44,364 nucleotides of DNA, taken from contig CAKZUG010000051.1 in assembly GCA_937920545.1 (NCBI GenBank), forward strand, positions 1-44,364, given 5' to 3'. Origin of the DNA: an uncultured Saccharophagus sp. Its GTDB lineage: Bacteria > Pseudomonadota > Gammaproteobacteria > Pseudomonadales > Cellvibrionaceae. The translations under genes and the position numbers were made by a program. Every line of letters starts with the position of its first letter. The first letter of the stretch is position 1. Below the pieces are notes generated by a model, which did no database searches, was not told the origin of the DNA, and saw only the letters and a program-made list of their open reading frames with translations. Shown piece after piece: positions 36,658-44,364 of this stretch.

Positions 36658-38463
36658 ATGCCATCTACTCCCGCCGAGATATTAGAACACACTTTTGGAT
36701 ACACGCAGTTTCGCGGCCATCAAGATGCCATTATTCATCATGTTACTGAAGGTGGCGATGCGCTTGTTATTATGCCAACAGGTGGCGGTAAGTCGCTTTG
36801 TTATCAGATCCCTGCGTTAGCACGAGAGGGCATGGGTGTTGTGATCTCACCATTAATAGCCCTTATGGAAGACCAGGTTAATGCCCTAAAAGAGTTAGGC
36901 ATTAACGCCGCATACCTCAATTCGCAGCTAAATAGCACAGAAGTCTTTCGCATTGAACAAGATATACGACAAGGGAAAATAGAACTTTTATATATTGCCC
37001 CTGAACGCTTAATCCAAGACCGTACTGTTCATTTACTCCATCAAGCATGTATTTCGCTATTTGCAATCGACGAAGCGCACTGCGTTGCACAATGGGGCCA
37101 TGATTTCAGATCAGATTACCTTGCCCTTAATATTTTACACGAGCAATTCCCAAATGTTGCACGAATTGCATTAACCGCAACCGCCGACAATCGAACACAA
37201 AAAGAGATTGCCCAGCGTTTAAATTTAGATAACGCGGCGCATTTTATTAGCGGTTTTGACCGACCCAACATTCAGTACCGCATTAAAGAGAAGAACAAAC
37301 CGAAACAACAGCTATTGGCATTTTTAAATACAGAGCAACCCAATAGCGCGGGAGTTATTTACTGTTTATCCCGTAAGAAAGTCGAGGCCACAGCCGAGTT
37401 TTTAACAGAAAATGGGTTCAATGCTCTGCCCTACCATGCTGGTTTGCCTGCCCTTACCCGCCAACAAAATCAAGCCCGCTTTCTACGTGAAGAAAACCTG
37501 ATTATGGTGGCCACCATTGCATTTGGGATGGGAATTGATAAGCCCGATGTTCGCTTTGTTATGCACCTAGACATGCCTAAAAGCATTGAAGCTTATTATC
37601 AAGAAACTGGTCGCGCGGGCCGAGACGGCGAGCCTGCTACTGCCTTACTTCTATACGGCTTAGAAGATATTGTCAAATTACAGCAAATGATGGAAACCTC
37701 ACAGGGTAGCGATGAGCATAAAATGCAAGAACGTCAGCGATTGAATGCCATGCTAGGATTATGTGAAATAACCCATTGCAGACGACAATCATTATTACGT
37801 TATTTTAATGATAAGCTCGATGAGCCTTGCAATAACTGTGATAATTGCTTAACACCCGCCCAAACGTGGGATGCAAGCCAAGCAGCACAAATGGCGTTAA
37901 GTGGTGTGTACCGCTGTGAACAAAAATTTGGGGCTGCCCATATTATCGATATGTTACGCGGATCAAAAAACGAAAAAATAACTCGGTTTAACCATCAGCA
38001 TCTATCCACTTATGGCATTGGGGTTGATATTAGCGCACAACAATGGCGCTCTATTTTCAGACAGCTAGTGGCATTAGGCTACCTAAAAGCTGACCCATCA
38101 GGTTATGGAAATTTACTCTTAACAGAATCATGTCGCCCAATATTAAAAGGTGAGCAAACATTATTTTTACGTAAAGATGCAGCCAAACCCACAAGTATTA
38201 GACAAAAATCAAAAGCGTTGGATATCGATGATCACGACATGCCCCTCTGGATGGCGCTAAAACGCGTAAGAAAAGAGCTCAGCGATGAACAGGGCGTCCC
38301 GCCCTACGCTATTTTTCACGATGCAACATTAAAAGAAATGCTCGAAAAAAGGCCGACTAATGGCTGGGAGTTACTCTCAGTGACAGGTGTCGGTGATAAA
38401 AAACTAGAAAAATACGGTGAATATTTTTTAGAGGTCATTCATGAACATGAATACACGCGCTAA
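36658..38463 (+). CDS. recQ: ATP-dependent DNA helicase RecQ
   Basis: 3'-5' superfamily 2 helicase that processes stalled forks and recombination intermediates. In 601 residues it carries motif 0 FGYTQFRGHQ, Walker A TGGGKS (41-46), the DEAH box (138-141, in FAIDEAHCVAQWGHDF), motif VI YYQETGRAGRDG and the zinc module GLCEITHCRR...CNNCDNC. A winged-helix RQC domain (AAHIIDMLRGSKNEKITRFNHQ...YGIG) and a C-terminal HRDC domain (LWMALKRVRKELS) complete the housekeeping architecture. AQWGHDFRSDY replaces the commoner SQWGHDFRPEY. The stop overlaps the next gene by 23 bp. Confidence 0.97.
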   Translation: MPSTPAEILEHTFGYTQFRGHQDAIIHHVTEGGDALVIMPTGGGKSLCYQIPALAREGMGVVISPLIALMEDQVNALKELGINAAYLNSQLNSTEVFRIEQDIRQGKIELLYIAPERLIQDRTVHLLHQACISLFAIDEAHCVAQWGHDFRSDYLALNILHEQFPNVARIALTATADNRTQKEIAQRLNLDNAAHFISGFDRPNIQYRIKEKNKPKQQLLAFLNTEQPNSAGVIYCLSRKKVEATAEFLTENGFNALPYHAGLPALTRQQNQARFLREENLIMVATIAFGMGIDKPDVRFVMHLDMPKSIEAYYQETGRAGRDGEPATALLLYGLEDIVKLQQMMETSQGSDEHKMQERQRLNAMLGLCEITHCRRQSLLRYFNDKLDEPCNNCDNCLTPAQTWDASQAAQMALSGVYRCEQKFGAAHIIDMLRGSKNEKITRFNHQHLSTYGIGVDISAQQWRSIFRQLVALGYLKADPSGYGNLLLTESCRPILKGEQTLFLRKDAAKPTSIRQKSKALDIDDHDMPLWMALKRVRKELSDEQGVPPYAIFHDATLKEMLEKRPTNGWELLSVTGVGDKKLEKYGEYFLEVIHEHEYTR

Positions 38464-40159
38464 TCAGTACCTTATCACTTTATTACTTGGCTTAACGAGT
38501 ATCATTACGTTTTCTCAATCCGCACCTGACAGCACACAAAATGTATCGCCAGAAGAGTCTACTCTAGAGCAGACATATAAGCTGGAACAAAACACAACAC
38601 TTGAGCAAATCAATAGTATTATTGTCAGTATTGAAGAAACCCAAAAAAGCATAAAAGCACTGGGTAAAAAAATTCTCAAAACCACGTTAGATTCAGATAA
38701 AAAAAGCCTCATTAGCAAAAGAAAAATGGAGCAAGAAAAACTGAAGAAATTAAAAAATGCGCTAGAGCAGATTGCCACAGGTGCCGTTGATTTAGCTATT
38801 TTTGAGCGCACATTAAAAGATGACTTTAGCTGGCAAGAAGAACTAAAAGAAATCTTTAGACCAATTATCTATGAGCTAAAAAAAATCACTGAGAAACCAC
38901 GTAAAATAGACCAATTACGCAATACTATATCAGGCTTAGAAGATAAAATTGACGCGACTAATTCTGCTATTTTCGAAATAGACGATCTACAAGAGGCTGC
39001 AAGCCAAAAGCATGTAAAATCAGCATTAAAAGCCCTAGAAGAAAAATGGCGCAATAAACAAATCGAATTAGGGCAAACGCTGCAACTGACACAGTTCCAG
39101 CTAACAGAGAAGCTCAACAACGAACAAAGTCGCGGCGCGGCAATAGGTAGCGCATTTAAAACGTTTTTTACAGGCCGTGGCCTCAATCTTATTTTAGCGA
39201 TAATTGCTTTCAGCGTAACATTCGTGCTGCTACGCTATATTAGCCATATTATTGAAAACTTGATAAGCCGTGGGAGTGATGCTGACAGCCGATTTATTGC
39301 GCGAATCGTTCATGTAATTTTCCAGTTTATTACCGTAATATTGTCAATTTTATCGCTCATGTTGACGCTCTATATTTTAAGTGACTGGTTACTACTTGCT
39401 TTACTTGTGCTTATTTTAATTGGTGCAGCATTTACATTGCGTAACTCGCTACCTAAATACATAGAAGAAGTAAGGCTATTACTCAACCTTGGCCCTGTAA
39501 GAGAGGGTGAGCGCGTGTTATATAATAGCGTCCCGTATAAAGTGTCGCGCTTAAATATTTATACTATTTTAGTTAATCCACGCTTAACTGGCGGTAAAAT
39601 TAGATTGCCGCTACGCGTAATGAGCCAACTTATATCACGTGAATGGTCAAAAGAAGAATCTTGGTTCCCTACACGCAAAAATGATTTTGCGTTATTAAGT
39701 GATGGCACCTTTGGTAAAGTTGAAATTCAAACACCAGAGCATGTGCACATTCGGAGCTTTGGTCATACCCCTATCTTTTTTCATACGAATGATTATCTTG
39801 CGCTAGCCCCACAAAATTTATCAATGGGGTATGGTGTTATTGCCAGCTTTGGGCTTGATTACAAACACCAACCCTCTATCACCACGGATATACCCAGACT
39901 ATTACAAGAAAATTTACATGAACAATTTGCACAAACCAAATTCAAAAAATACATGACTTCCTTGCGTGTAGAGTTTGACAACGCCGGCGCGTCCTCACTG
40001 GATTTAAAACTCCTTATTATGCTTGATGGTGAAGGTGCCGAATTCTACTATCAAATAAAACGGTTTATACAAAAAGCTTGCGTTAACACCTGTAATAAAT
40101 ATGATTGGATCATTCCCTTTGCTCAAATTACTGTTCACTCAGCGTTAACAGATACTTAA
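38441..40159 (+). CDS. MscS-like membrane protein with periplasmic coiled coil
   Basis: A 572-residue protein. A signal peptide (MNMNTRANQYLITLLLGLTSIITFSQS) is followed by a charged periplasmic coiled-coil region to about residue 225 and three or four transmembrane helices (about 246-270, 288-310, 312-336). A cytoplasmic part resembles the MscS beta and alpha/beta domains: YIEEVRLLLNLGPVREGERVLYN and PLRVMSQLISREW, ending with CNKYDWIIPFAQITVHSAL, like the (I)PFPQxxVH end of MscS channels. It may release solutes on hypo-osmotic stress, but the pore-lining glycine/alanine pattern is not conserved, so another role is possible. GAGG lies 6-7 nt before the first ATG, within recQ. Confidence 0.75.
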   Translation: MNMNTRANQYLITLLLGLTSIITFSQSAPDSTQNVSPEESTLEQTYKLEQNTTLEQINSIIVSIEETQKSIKALGKKILKTTLDSDKKSLISKRKMEQEKLKKLKNALEQIATGAVDLAIFERTLKDDFSWQEELKEIFRPIIYELKKITEKPRKIDQLRNTISGLEDKIDATNSAIFEIDDLQEAASQKHVKSALKALEEKWRNKQIELGQTLQLTQFQLTEKLNNEQSRGAAIGSAFKTFFTGRGLNLILAIIAFSVTFVLLRYISHIIENLISRGSDADSRFIARIVHVIFQFITVILSILSLMLTLYILSDWLLLALLVLILIGAAFTLRNSLPKYIEEVRLLLNLGPVREGERVLYNSVPYKVSRLNIYTILVNPRLTGGKIRLPLRVMSQLISREWSKEESWFPTRKNDFALLSDGTFGKVEIQTPEHVHIRSFGHTPIFFHTNDYLALAPQNLSMGYGVIASFGLDYKHQPSITTDIPRLLQENLHEQFAQTKFKKYMTSLRVEFDNAGASSLDLKLLIMLDGEGAEFYYQIKRFIQKACVNTCNKYDWIIPFAQITVHSALTDT

Positions 40160-40170
40160 TTAAGGTTTAC

Positions 40171-41238
40171 ATGTTTTATATTTTACTTGCTTTAAGCACG
40201 ATACCCGTTGTGTACACACTACTGCCACTGCTCAACATTAAACACTGGATTGTACGAGGGTTTGATTACCCTAAGCTACAATTTTGCGTATGTAATAGCA
40301 TATTAATTATTAGCTGGTTTTTTTACATTGCGCTTTCTGATGCCCATCAATATAGCCACTACAGCTACGGTATTATTGGGTTATTATTTGTTTCGTTACT
40401 TTATTTATTCTCAGATGTGTACCCTTATTTGCCTATTGCACCGAAGGTAACAGAAACATCGCATCTAGACGCAAATACACGTAATAACGATACCGTGAGC
40501 TTACTGATTGCAAATGTATTAACGCCCAATGAAAACTACAGTGGGTTACTGTCGCTTATTTCAGATAACAACCCAGATATTATTTTAACACTTGAGAGCG
40601 ATCAATCGTGGCAGGACGCACTAAAGATACTTGAAGCCGATTACAGCTATACCGTGTTTAAACCTCTTGATAATTTATATGGAATGCACTTGTACTCAAA
40701 GCTTGCATTACATCATACTGATGTACGCTGCATTATAGAAAACAATATCCCGTCCATTCACAGCACCATCACGCTAAAAAACAATCAGAAAATAGATATA
40801 CATTGTATCCATCCGGCCCCACCTAGCCCTACAGAAAACACACGTTCTGCTGAGCGAGATGCCGAGCTATTGGTTGTTGCAAAAGAAGTGATTGAGAAGA
40901 AAAACTCCGCCATTGTGACAGGTGATTTGAATGATGTAGCTTGGTCTAAAACCACTAAATTATTTAAAAAAATAAGTGGTTTACAAGACCCAAGACTAGG
41001 TCGCGGATTTTTCAATACCTACAATGCCGAACACACTTTTTTACGCTGGCCTTTAGATCACCTTTTTCATACCCCCGACTTTAAGTGTGTTGCGATTAAA
41101 CGCTTACCATATTTTGGTTCAGATCACTTCCCCATGTTTATTACATTAGAACATATACCAGATTCGACAAAAAAAATGAAAACACACACCACGCAAGATG
41201 AAAAAAATGATATTCAAGACTCTATTGATCAAGTGTAA
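40171..41238 (+). CDS. Membrane-anchored endonuclease/exonuclease/phosphatase (EEP) family protein
   Basis: A 355-residue hydrolase. Three N-terminal transmembrane helices lie at about residues 2-20, 38-55 and 64-82, and an EEP (DNase I-like) domain follows. Catalytic features are LLIANVL (the usual N of motif I), LTLESDQSWQ with the metal-binding Glu, DIHCIHPAPPSP, VTGDLNDVAWSKTT with Asp/Asn, and FGSDHFPMF with the terminal Asp-His pair. The substrate (DNA, phospholipid or other phosphodiester) cannot be told. The ATG at 40171 is preferred because AAGG stands 5 nt upstream; an in-frame ATG at 40105 lies inside the preceding gene. The tail is Lys/Thr/Asp-rich. Confidence 0.88.
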   Translation: MFYILLALSTIPVVYTLLPLLNIKHWIVRGFDYPKLQFCVCNSILIISWFFYIALSDAHQYSHYSYGIIGLLFVSLLYLFSDVYPYLPIAPKVTETSHLDANTRNNDTVSLLIANVLTPNENYSGLLSLISDNNPDIILTLESDQSWQDALKILEADYSYTVFKPLDNLYGMHLYSKLALHHTDVRCIIENNIPSIHSTITLKNNQKIDIHCIHPAPPSPTENTRSAERDAELLVVAKEVIEKKNSAIVTGDLNDVAWSKTTKLFKKISGLQDPRLGRGFFNTYNAEHTFLRWPLDHLFHTPDFKCVAIKRLPYFGSDHFPMFITLEHIPDSTKKMKTHTTQDEKNDIQDSIDQV

Positions 41239-41296
41239 GCGTTAATAGCAGATCACAACGCTATCTTTTAATCCATAAACTAAACAACCTCACTCT

Positions 41297-42298
41297 ATGT
41301 CAAATACTCTTACAACTCATGTCGACGCTTATCGATTTTGCCTTGCTCCTATGATGGAGTGGTCCACCAAGCATTGCCGTTATTTTTGGCGGCTATTGTC
41401 GTCCCATTCACGTTTATACACCGAAATGGTGACCGCAGGTGCCATTATTCATGGCGATAAACAACGATTTTTAGATTTTAATTCACAAGAACACCCTATT
41501 GGCTTACAAGTAGGTGGCAGTGACCCGAAAGACCTTGCTAAATGTGCCATGGCCGCCGAGCAATGGGGCTACGATGAAATTAATTTAAATTGTGGCTGTC
41601 CCAGTGACAGAGTGCAGAACGGCATGATCGGTGCGATATTAATGCAGCATCCCAATAAAGTAGCAGACTGCATTAAAAGCATGCAAGATACCTGTAATAT
41701 CGACGTCACCATCAAACATCGTATTGGCGTTGATGAAATGGAAGATGAGGCTGGCTTATTCGCATTTGTTGAAACCATTGCCAACACAGGCTGTAAAACC
41801 TTTATTGTTCATGCCCGTAAAGCTTGGCTCAAAGGGTTAAGCCCAAAAGAAAACCGTGAAGTCCCGCCTCTTAGGTACGACTTAGTACGTGCATTAAAAC
41901 ACGCTTTCCCTGAGCTCAATATTATTATTAATGGCGGTATTACCACGCTTGATCAAAGCGCAACTCTTCTTAACAGCGTTGATGGTGTCATGGTTGGGCG
42001 CGAGGCTTACCACAACCCCTACATACTTGCCGACGTCGATCAACGCTTGTTTAACACTCAACACAAGGTGAAAACCCGCCAAGAAGTACTGATCGATTTT
42101 ATAGATTACGTCGATCAGCAAATTGCACAAGGCGAAAAATTACATTATATGTCAAAGCATATTTTAGGCTTATATCATGGCCAGCATAACGGCAAAGCCT
42201 TTAGACGCTATATTAGTGAGAATGCGTTTAAACCCAATGCAAATAGTGATGTGCTAAAACAAGCGTTAACACTGGTTGAAAAACAACCTTCATTATAA
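41297..42298 (+). CDS. dusA: tRNA-dihydrouridine(20/20a) synthase DusA
   Basis: FMN-dependent enzyme reducing uridine in the tRNA D-loop. The protein has 333 residues with CLAPMMEWSTKHCRYFWR, GLQVGGSDPKDLAKCA (FMN binding), the catalytic Cys in EINLNCGCPSDRVQNG, VTIKHRIGVD, and HARKAWLKGLSPKENREVPPL, the DusA-specific segment. The FMN phosphate site follows in NGGITTLDQ and GVMVGREAYHNP. GMIGAILM replaces the GRFGACLM usual in other DusA proteins. Its neighbours are the EEP gene upstream (58 bp) and transaldolase downstream (133 bp). Confidence 0.96.
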   Translation: MSNTLTTHVDAYRFCLAPMMEWSTKHCRYFWRLLSSHSRLYTEMVTAGAIIHGDKQRFLDFNSQEHPIGLQVGGSDPKDLAKCAMAAEQWGYDEINLNCGCPSDRVQNGMIGAILMQHPNKVADCIKSMQDTCNIDVTIKHRIGVDEMEDEAGLFAFVETIANTGCKTFIVHARKAWLKGLSPKENREVPPLRYDLVRALKHAFPELNIIINGGITTLDQSATLLNSVDGVMVGREAYHNPYILADVDQRLFNTQHKVKTRQEVLIDFIDYVDQQIAQGEKLHYMSKHILGLYHGQHNGKAFRRYISENAFKPNANSDVLKQALTLVEKQPSL

Positions 42299-42374
42299 AT
42301 CTTATATTAAAAACAAAGCTCGCTCACAACAGCATAAATTTACCTTTTTCAACAGTTTGGGCTGATACTATGTT

Positions 42375-42393
42375 TTACAGTAAAAAGCTGTAA
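42375..42393. repeat. Inverted repeat upstream of transaldolase
   Basis: TTACAG and CTGTAA form a 6-bp stem with a TAAAAAG loop about 40 bp before the tal ATG. It lies where an operator or promoter would be. The signal is short and could be chance. Confidence 0.35.
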
Positions 42394-42431
42394 TAATACG
42401 GCCCGATTTTACGTCAAAAAAAGAGGACACC

Positions 42432-43364
42432 ATGACAAATAAATTAGAACAACTTAAAAAGTTTTCAGATGTTGTAGCCGATACTGGCGATATTGAAGCC
42501 ATTAAACGTTATACACCATTAGATGCTACAACCAACCCTTCTCTTTTATATAAAGCCGCGCAATTACCTCAGTATGCGCCACTTTTAGACGCTGCTCTTC
42601 AGGGCGCAAAAGATATAGACGACGCATGTGACAAGCTTGCTGTTTCTATCGGCTCTGAGATTCTTAACATCGTACCGGGTCGTGTTTCAACAGAAGTGGA
42701 TGCGCGCTTATCATTTGATAAAAATGCATCTATTGAAAAAGCCAAGCGCTTAATGGGTATGTACGAAGATAAAGGCATTGGCCGTGACCGTGTATTAATT
42801 AAACTTGCAGCAACATGGGAAGGTATTCAAGCCGCTCATGAGCTACAAAAAGACGGTATCGACTGTAACTTAACGTTATTATTTAGCTTTAGCCAAGCCG
42901 CTGCTTGTGCTGATGCGGGTGTATTCTTGATCTCACCTTTTGTTGGTCGTATTTTAGATTGGCACAAAGCCAATACCGATAAAACAGAATACGCACCACA
43001 CGAAGATCCAGGTGTGGTATCGGTTACGCAAATCTATAATTACTACAAACAACACGACTACAAAACCGTTGTTATGGGCGCAAGCTTCAGAAACACCGGT
43101 GAATTAGAAGCCCTTGCAGGTTGTGACCGCTTGACGATTAGCCCTGATTTACTAGAGCAACTCGCTAACGATAATGGCACGCTTGAGCGTCAACTTTCTC
43201 CAGAAAAATCAGGCGAAAGCATCGACAAGCTAATCGAAAACGAATCAGCTTACCGCTTCTCAAACAACGAAGACCCAATGGCGACGCACAAGCTAGCCGA
43301 AGGTATTCGTAACTTTGCTAAAGATCAAGTGAATTTAGAAAACTTGCTTAAAAGTAAGAAGTAA
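42432..43364 (+). CDS. tal: Transaldolase (TalB type)
   Basis: Transfers a dihydroxyacetone unit between sugar phosphates in the non-oxidative pentose phosphate pathway. The protein has 310 residues. The family signature [13 protein letters not shown] is present, and the Schiff-base lysine lies in [47 protein letters not shown] and [12 protein letters not shown] complete the barrel. Length and motifs are those of the E. coli TalA/TalB group (about 315 aa). AGAGGA precedes the ATG by 4 nt. A 7-bp tandem repeat overlaps the stop codon, and a strong terminator follows. Confidence 0.97.
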   Translation: MTNKLEQLKKFSDVVADTGDIEAIKRYTPLDATTNPSLLYKAAQLPQYAPLLDAALQGAKDIDDACDKLAVSIGSEILNIVPGRVSTEVDARLSFDKNASIEKAKRLMGMYEDKGIGRDRVLIKLAATWEGIQAAHELQKDGIDCNLTLLFSFSQAAACADAGVFLISPFVGRILDWHKANTDKTEYAPHEDPGVVSVTQIYNYYKQHDYKTVVMGASFRNTGELEALAGCDRLTISPDLLEQLANDNGTLERQLSPEKSGESIDKLIENESAYRFSNNEDPMATHKLAEGIRNFAKDQVNLENLLKSKK

Positions 43365-43372
43365 GAAGTAAC
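43352..43372. repeat. Tandem 7-mer across the tal stop codon
   Basis: AAGTAAG-AAGTAAG-AAGTAAC, three near-perfect copies, spans the end of tal. The stop (43362-43364) lies in the second copy, so loss or gain of a unit would change only the last residues. Confidence 0.8.
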
Positions 43373-43380
43373 GCTAGATA

Positions 43381-43411
43381 AAAATAGGCAGGTAAACCTG
43401 CCTATTTTTTT
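43381..43411 (+). terminator. Rho-independent terminator after transaldolase
   Basis: AATAGGCAGGT and ACCTGCCTATT form a perfect 11-bp stem with a 2-nt centre (a slightly larger loop in practice), flanked by A upstream and seven T downstream. Strong intrinsic terminator. Confidence 0.93.
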
Positions 43412-43455
43412 GTCTAAAATTTATTTGATGACGTGAGTAACGTAATACTTTAACA

Positions 43456-43487
43456 CAATCATAAAGGGCATATGCCCTTTATGATTG
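43456..43487. repeat. Perfect 32-bp palindrome
   Basis: The sequence CAATCATAAAGGGCAT is followed at once by its exact reverse complement, giving 32 bp of uninterrupted symmetry between tal and the last gene. It lies 15 bp after the stop of the minus-strand gene and could act as its terminator, although no U run follows, or as a protein-binding site. Confidence 0.85.
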
Positions 43488-43501
43488 CATGTCTTTAACG
43501 A

Positions 43502-44364
43502 CTAAAGTGCAGAGCCAGATACGCCCACATTATCCATATCAATATTGCGATTATCTGTCGTATTAATCGTTAAGCGCAATGTCACTGTCTCGCCAGATGC
43601 AATAGTCGCATCATCAAGAGCAGATAAATCAACATCAACATCGCCCAATGTGTTCACGCCAAAATCAGACGCAATATTACCTGTCGCTACTTCACCAGGA
43701 GTCAGCGCCCCACCATCTACGACCTCTAAAGCCCACGTTGCGCCACTGCCGCCACGGGCAATAATATCAAAATGAAACGCACTTAAATTAAAGGCTTCCT
43801 CAGCAGAGAAGGTAAATTCGATAGAGCGATCACCCGTTGTTCTAGTGCGAAAACCGGTGAAATGAGACTCGCCTGTGGTACCGATAAGGTCGCTAGCATT
43901 ACTGCCTTCGGTATCAAGACCGCCAAAGGTTGCATCATTACTACCTGCCCTAAAATTGGCCACCCAACTCGCGTCAGCATTACTTAACACACCTGTTAAG
44001 CCACGCTCCACAGTCGCTTTACTTGTTCGGCTACGCCACTCTTCCCAACCAGCCAAAATAGTACCAGGTTTCTTTAAATCCCACTTTATTTCAATTTTTT
44101 CATATGAGTACAAAGGTAACTCTGTATCTATTTGAATAATTGAACCTGCCTCACCACTTTCACGTGCCAGTGTTTTAGCTTCTACCCACTGCGTCCACGC
44201 TCTGGGATTGGGATGATCGAAATCAGCCCATAAAGCTAAACCTTCTTCATTCAAAACTTGATTAGGATTACCATATCTATTAAGGCCTCGACCCGATTTT
44301 AGCCATGATTCAGCATTAGGTTGATTCATAAAATGATAAAACTTATTTTGCTCTCTTCCATCAA
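43502..44364 (-). CDS. 3' part of a secreted-looking protein gene, function unknown
   Basis: The minus-strand frame ends at 43502 and stays open to the right edge of the window, so the real start is outside; an ATG at 44329 is in frame but has no close ribosome-binding site. The visible 287 residues are Trp- and Gly-rich near the start (SWLKSGRGLNRYG, ADFDHPNPRAWTQWVEA). A beta-rich domain follows (GWEEWRSRTSKATVERGLTG, FTFSAEEAFNLSAFHFDI, DLSALDDATIASGETVTL) ending in VSGSAL. The second part looks like an extracellular beta-sandwich of the sort seen at the end of secreted bacterial proteins. No cysteine or catalytic motif was recognised. The true role is unknown. Confidence 0.7.
   Translation of the reverse strand, partial: DGREQNKFYHFMNQPNAESWLKSGRGLNRYGNPNQVLNEEGLALWADFDHPNPRAWTQWVEAKTLARESGEAGSIIQIDTELPLYSYEKIEIKWDLKKPGTILAGWEEWRSRTSKATVERGLTGVLSNADASWVANFRAGSNDATFGGLDTEGSNASDLIGTTGESHFTGFRTRTTGDRSIEFTFSAEEAFNLSAFHFDIIARGGSGATWALEVVDGGALTPGEVATGNIASDFGVNTLGDVDVDLSALDDATIASGETVTLRLTINTTDNRNIDMDNVGVSGSAL

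Noticed and set aside
36658-41238. Reading recQ / MscS-like / EEP as an antiphage system
   Set aside because: The RecQ has the complete housekeeping architecture, the EEP protein belongs to a common membrane family, and no defence genes are nearby. It is kept as a context observation, not a system call.

Overview
The window looks like a chromosomal segment of a marine, Gram-negative gammaproteobacterium, most plausibly a Cellvibrionales-type polysaccharide degrader. That placement is an inference. It rests on AT-leaning base composition, a gammaproteobacterial smc-zipA-ligA block, a system I (Ccm) cytochrome c maturation cluster beside fliK-like and flhB-like genes (an arrangement I recall from pseudomonads), and a lipoprotein GH9 glucanase. 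Most genes are recognisable. I see no rRNA, tRNA, CRISPR array, transposase, integrase or phage gene.

Minus-strand half (1-19901). A fadD-type acyl-CoA ligase runs off the left edge. It is followed rightward by two small unrecognised genes, an SLT-type lytic transglycosylase lipoprotein, ligA, zipA and smc. The ccm genes lie directly upstream of smc. Read in the direction of transcription they run ccmA-B-C-D-E-F-G, then agmatine deiminase (aguA), N-carbamoylputrescine amidase (aguB) and a secreted unknown, then ccmH and ccmI. The maturation operon is therefore split by a putrescine-forming arginine/agmatine module. ccmD (59 aa) was found by hand reading.

Middle (19902-28892). Divergent from ccmA is a fliK-like hook-length-control gene, followed by a stand-alone homologue of the FlhB cytoplasmic C-terminus. 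Next is a cold-shock gene with a near-consensus promoter, a long 5' leader and a clear terminator, then msrA on the minus strand. A tight plus-strand operon follows: a Ppx/GppA phosphatase, a membrane-anchored J-domain protein resembling mitochondrial Pam18/Tim14, and a PreP/Cym1-type M16 metallopeptidase.

Right part (28893-44364). This holds an unrecognised 198-aa gene, a membrane-anchored rhodanese, the GH9 lipoprotein, a glutaredoxin-like protein, a DUF5610-like protein, and a tail-anchored FHA protein divergent from a PP2C phosphatase. After these come recQ overlapping an MscS-like membrane protein gene, a membrane EEP-family hydrolase, dusA and transaldolase. The 3' part of a secreted-looking protein gene runs off the right edge.

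No locus is a clear-cut new system. The loci most worth pursuing are the Pam18-like J protein beside a PreP-like peptidase, the aguAB insertion inside the ccm operon, the FHA/PP2C pair with no kinase nearby, and the recQ / MscS-like / EEP cluster.
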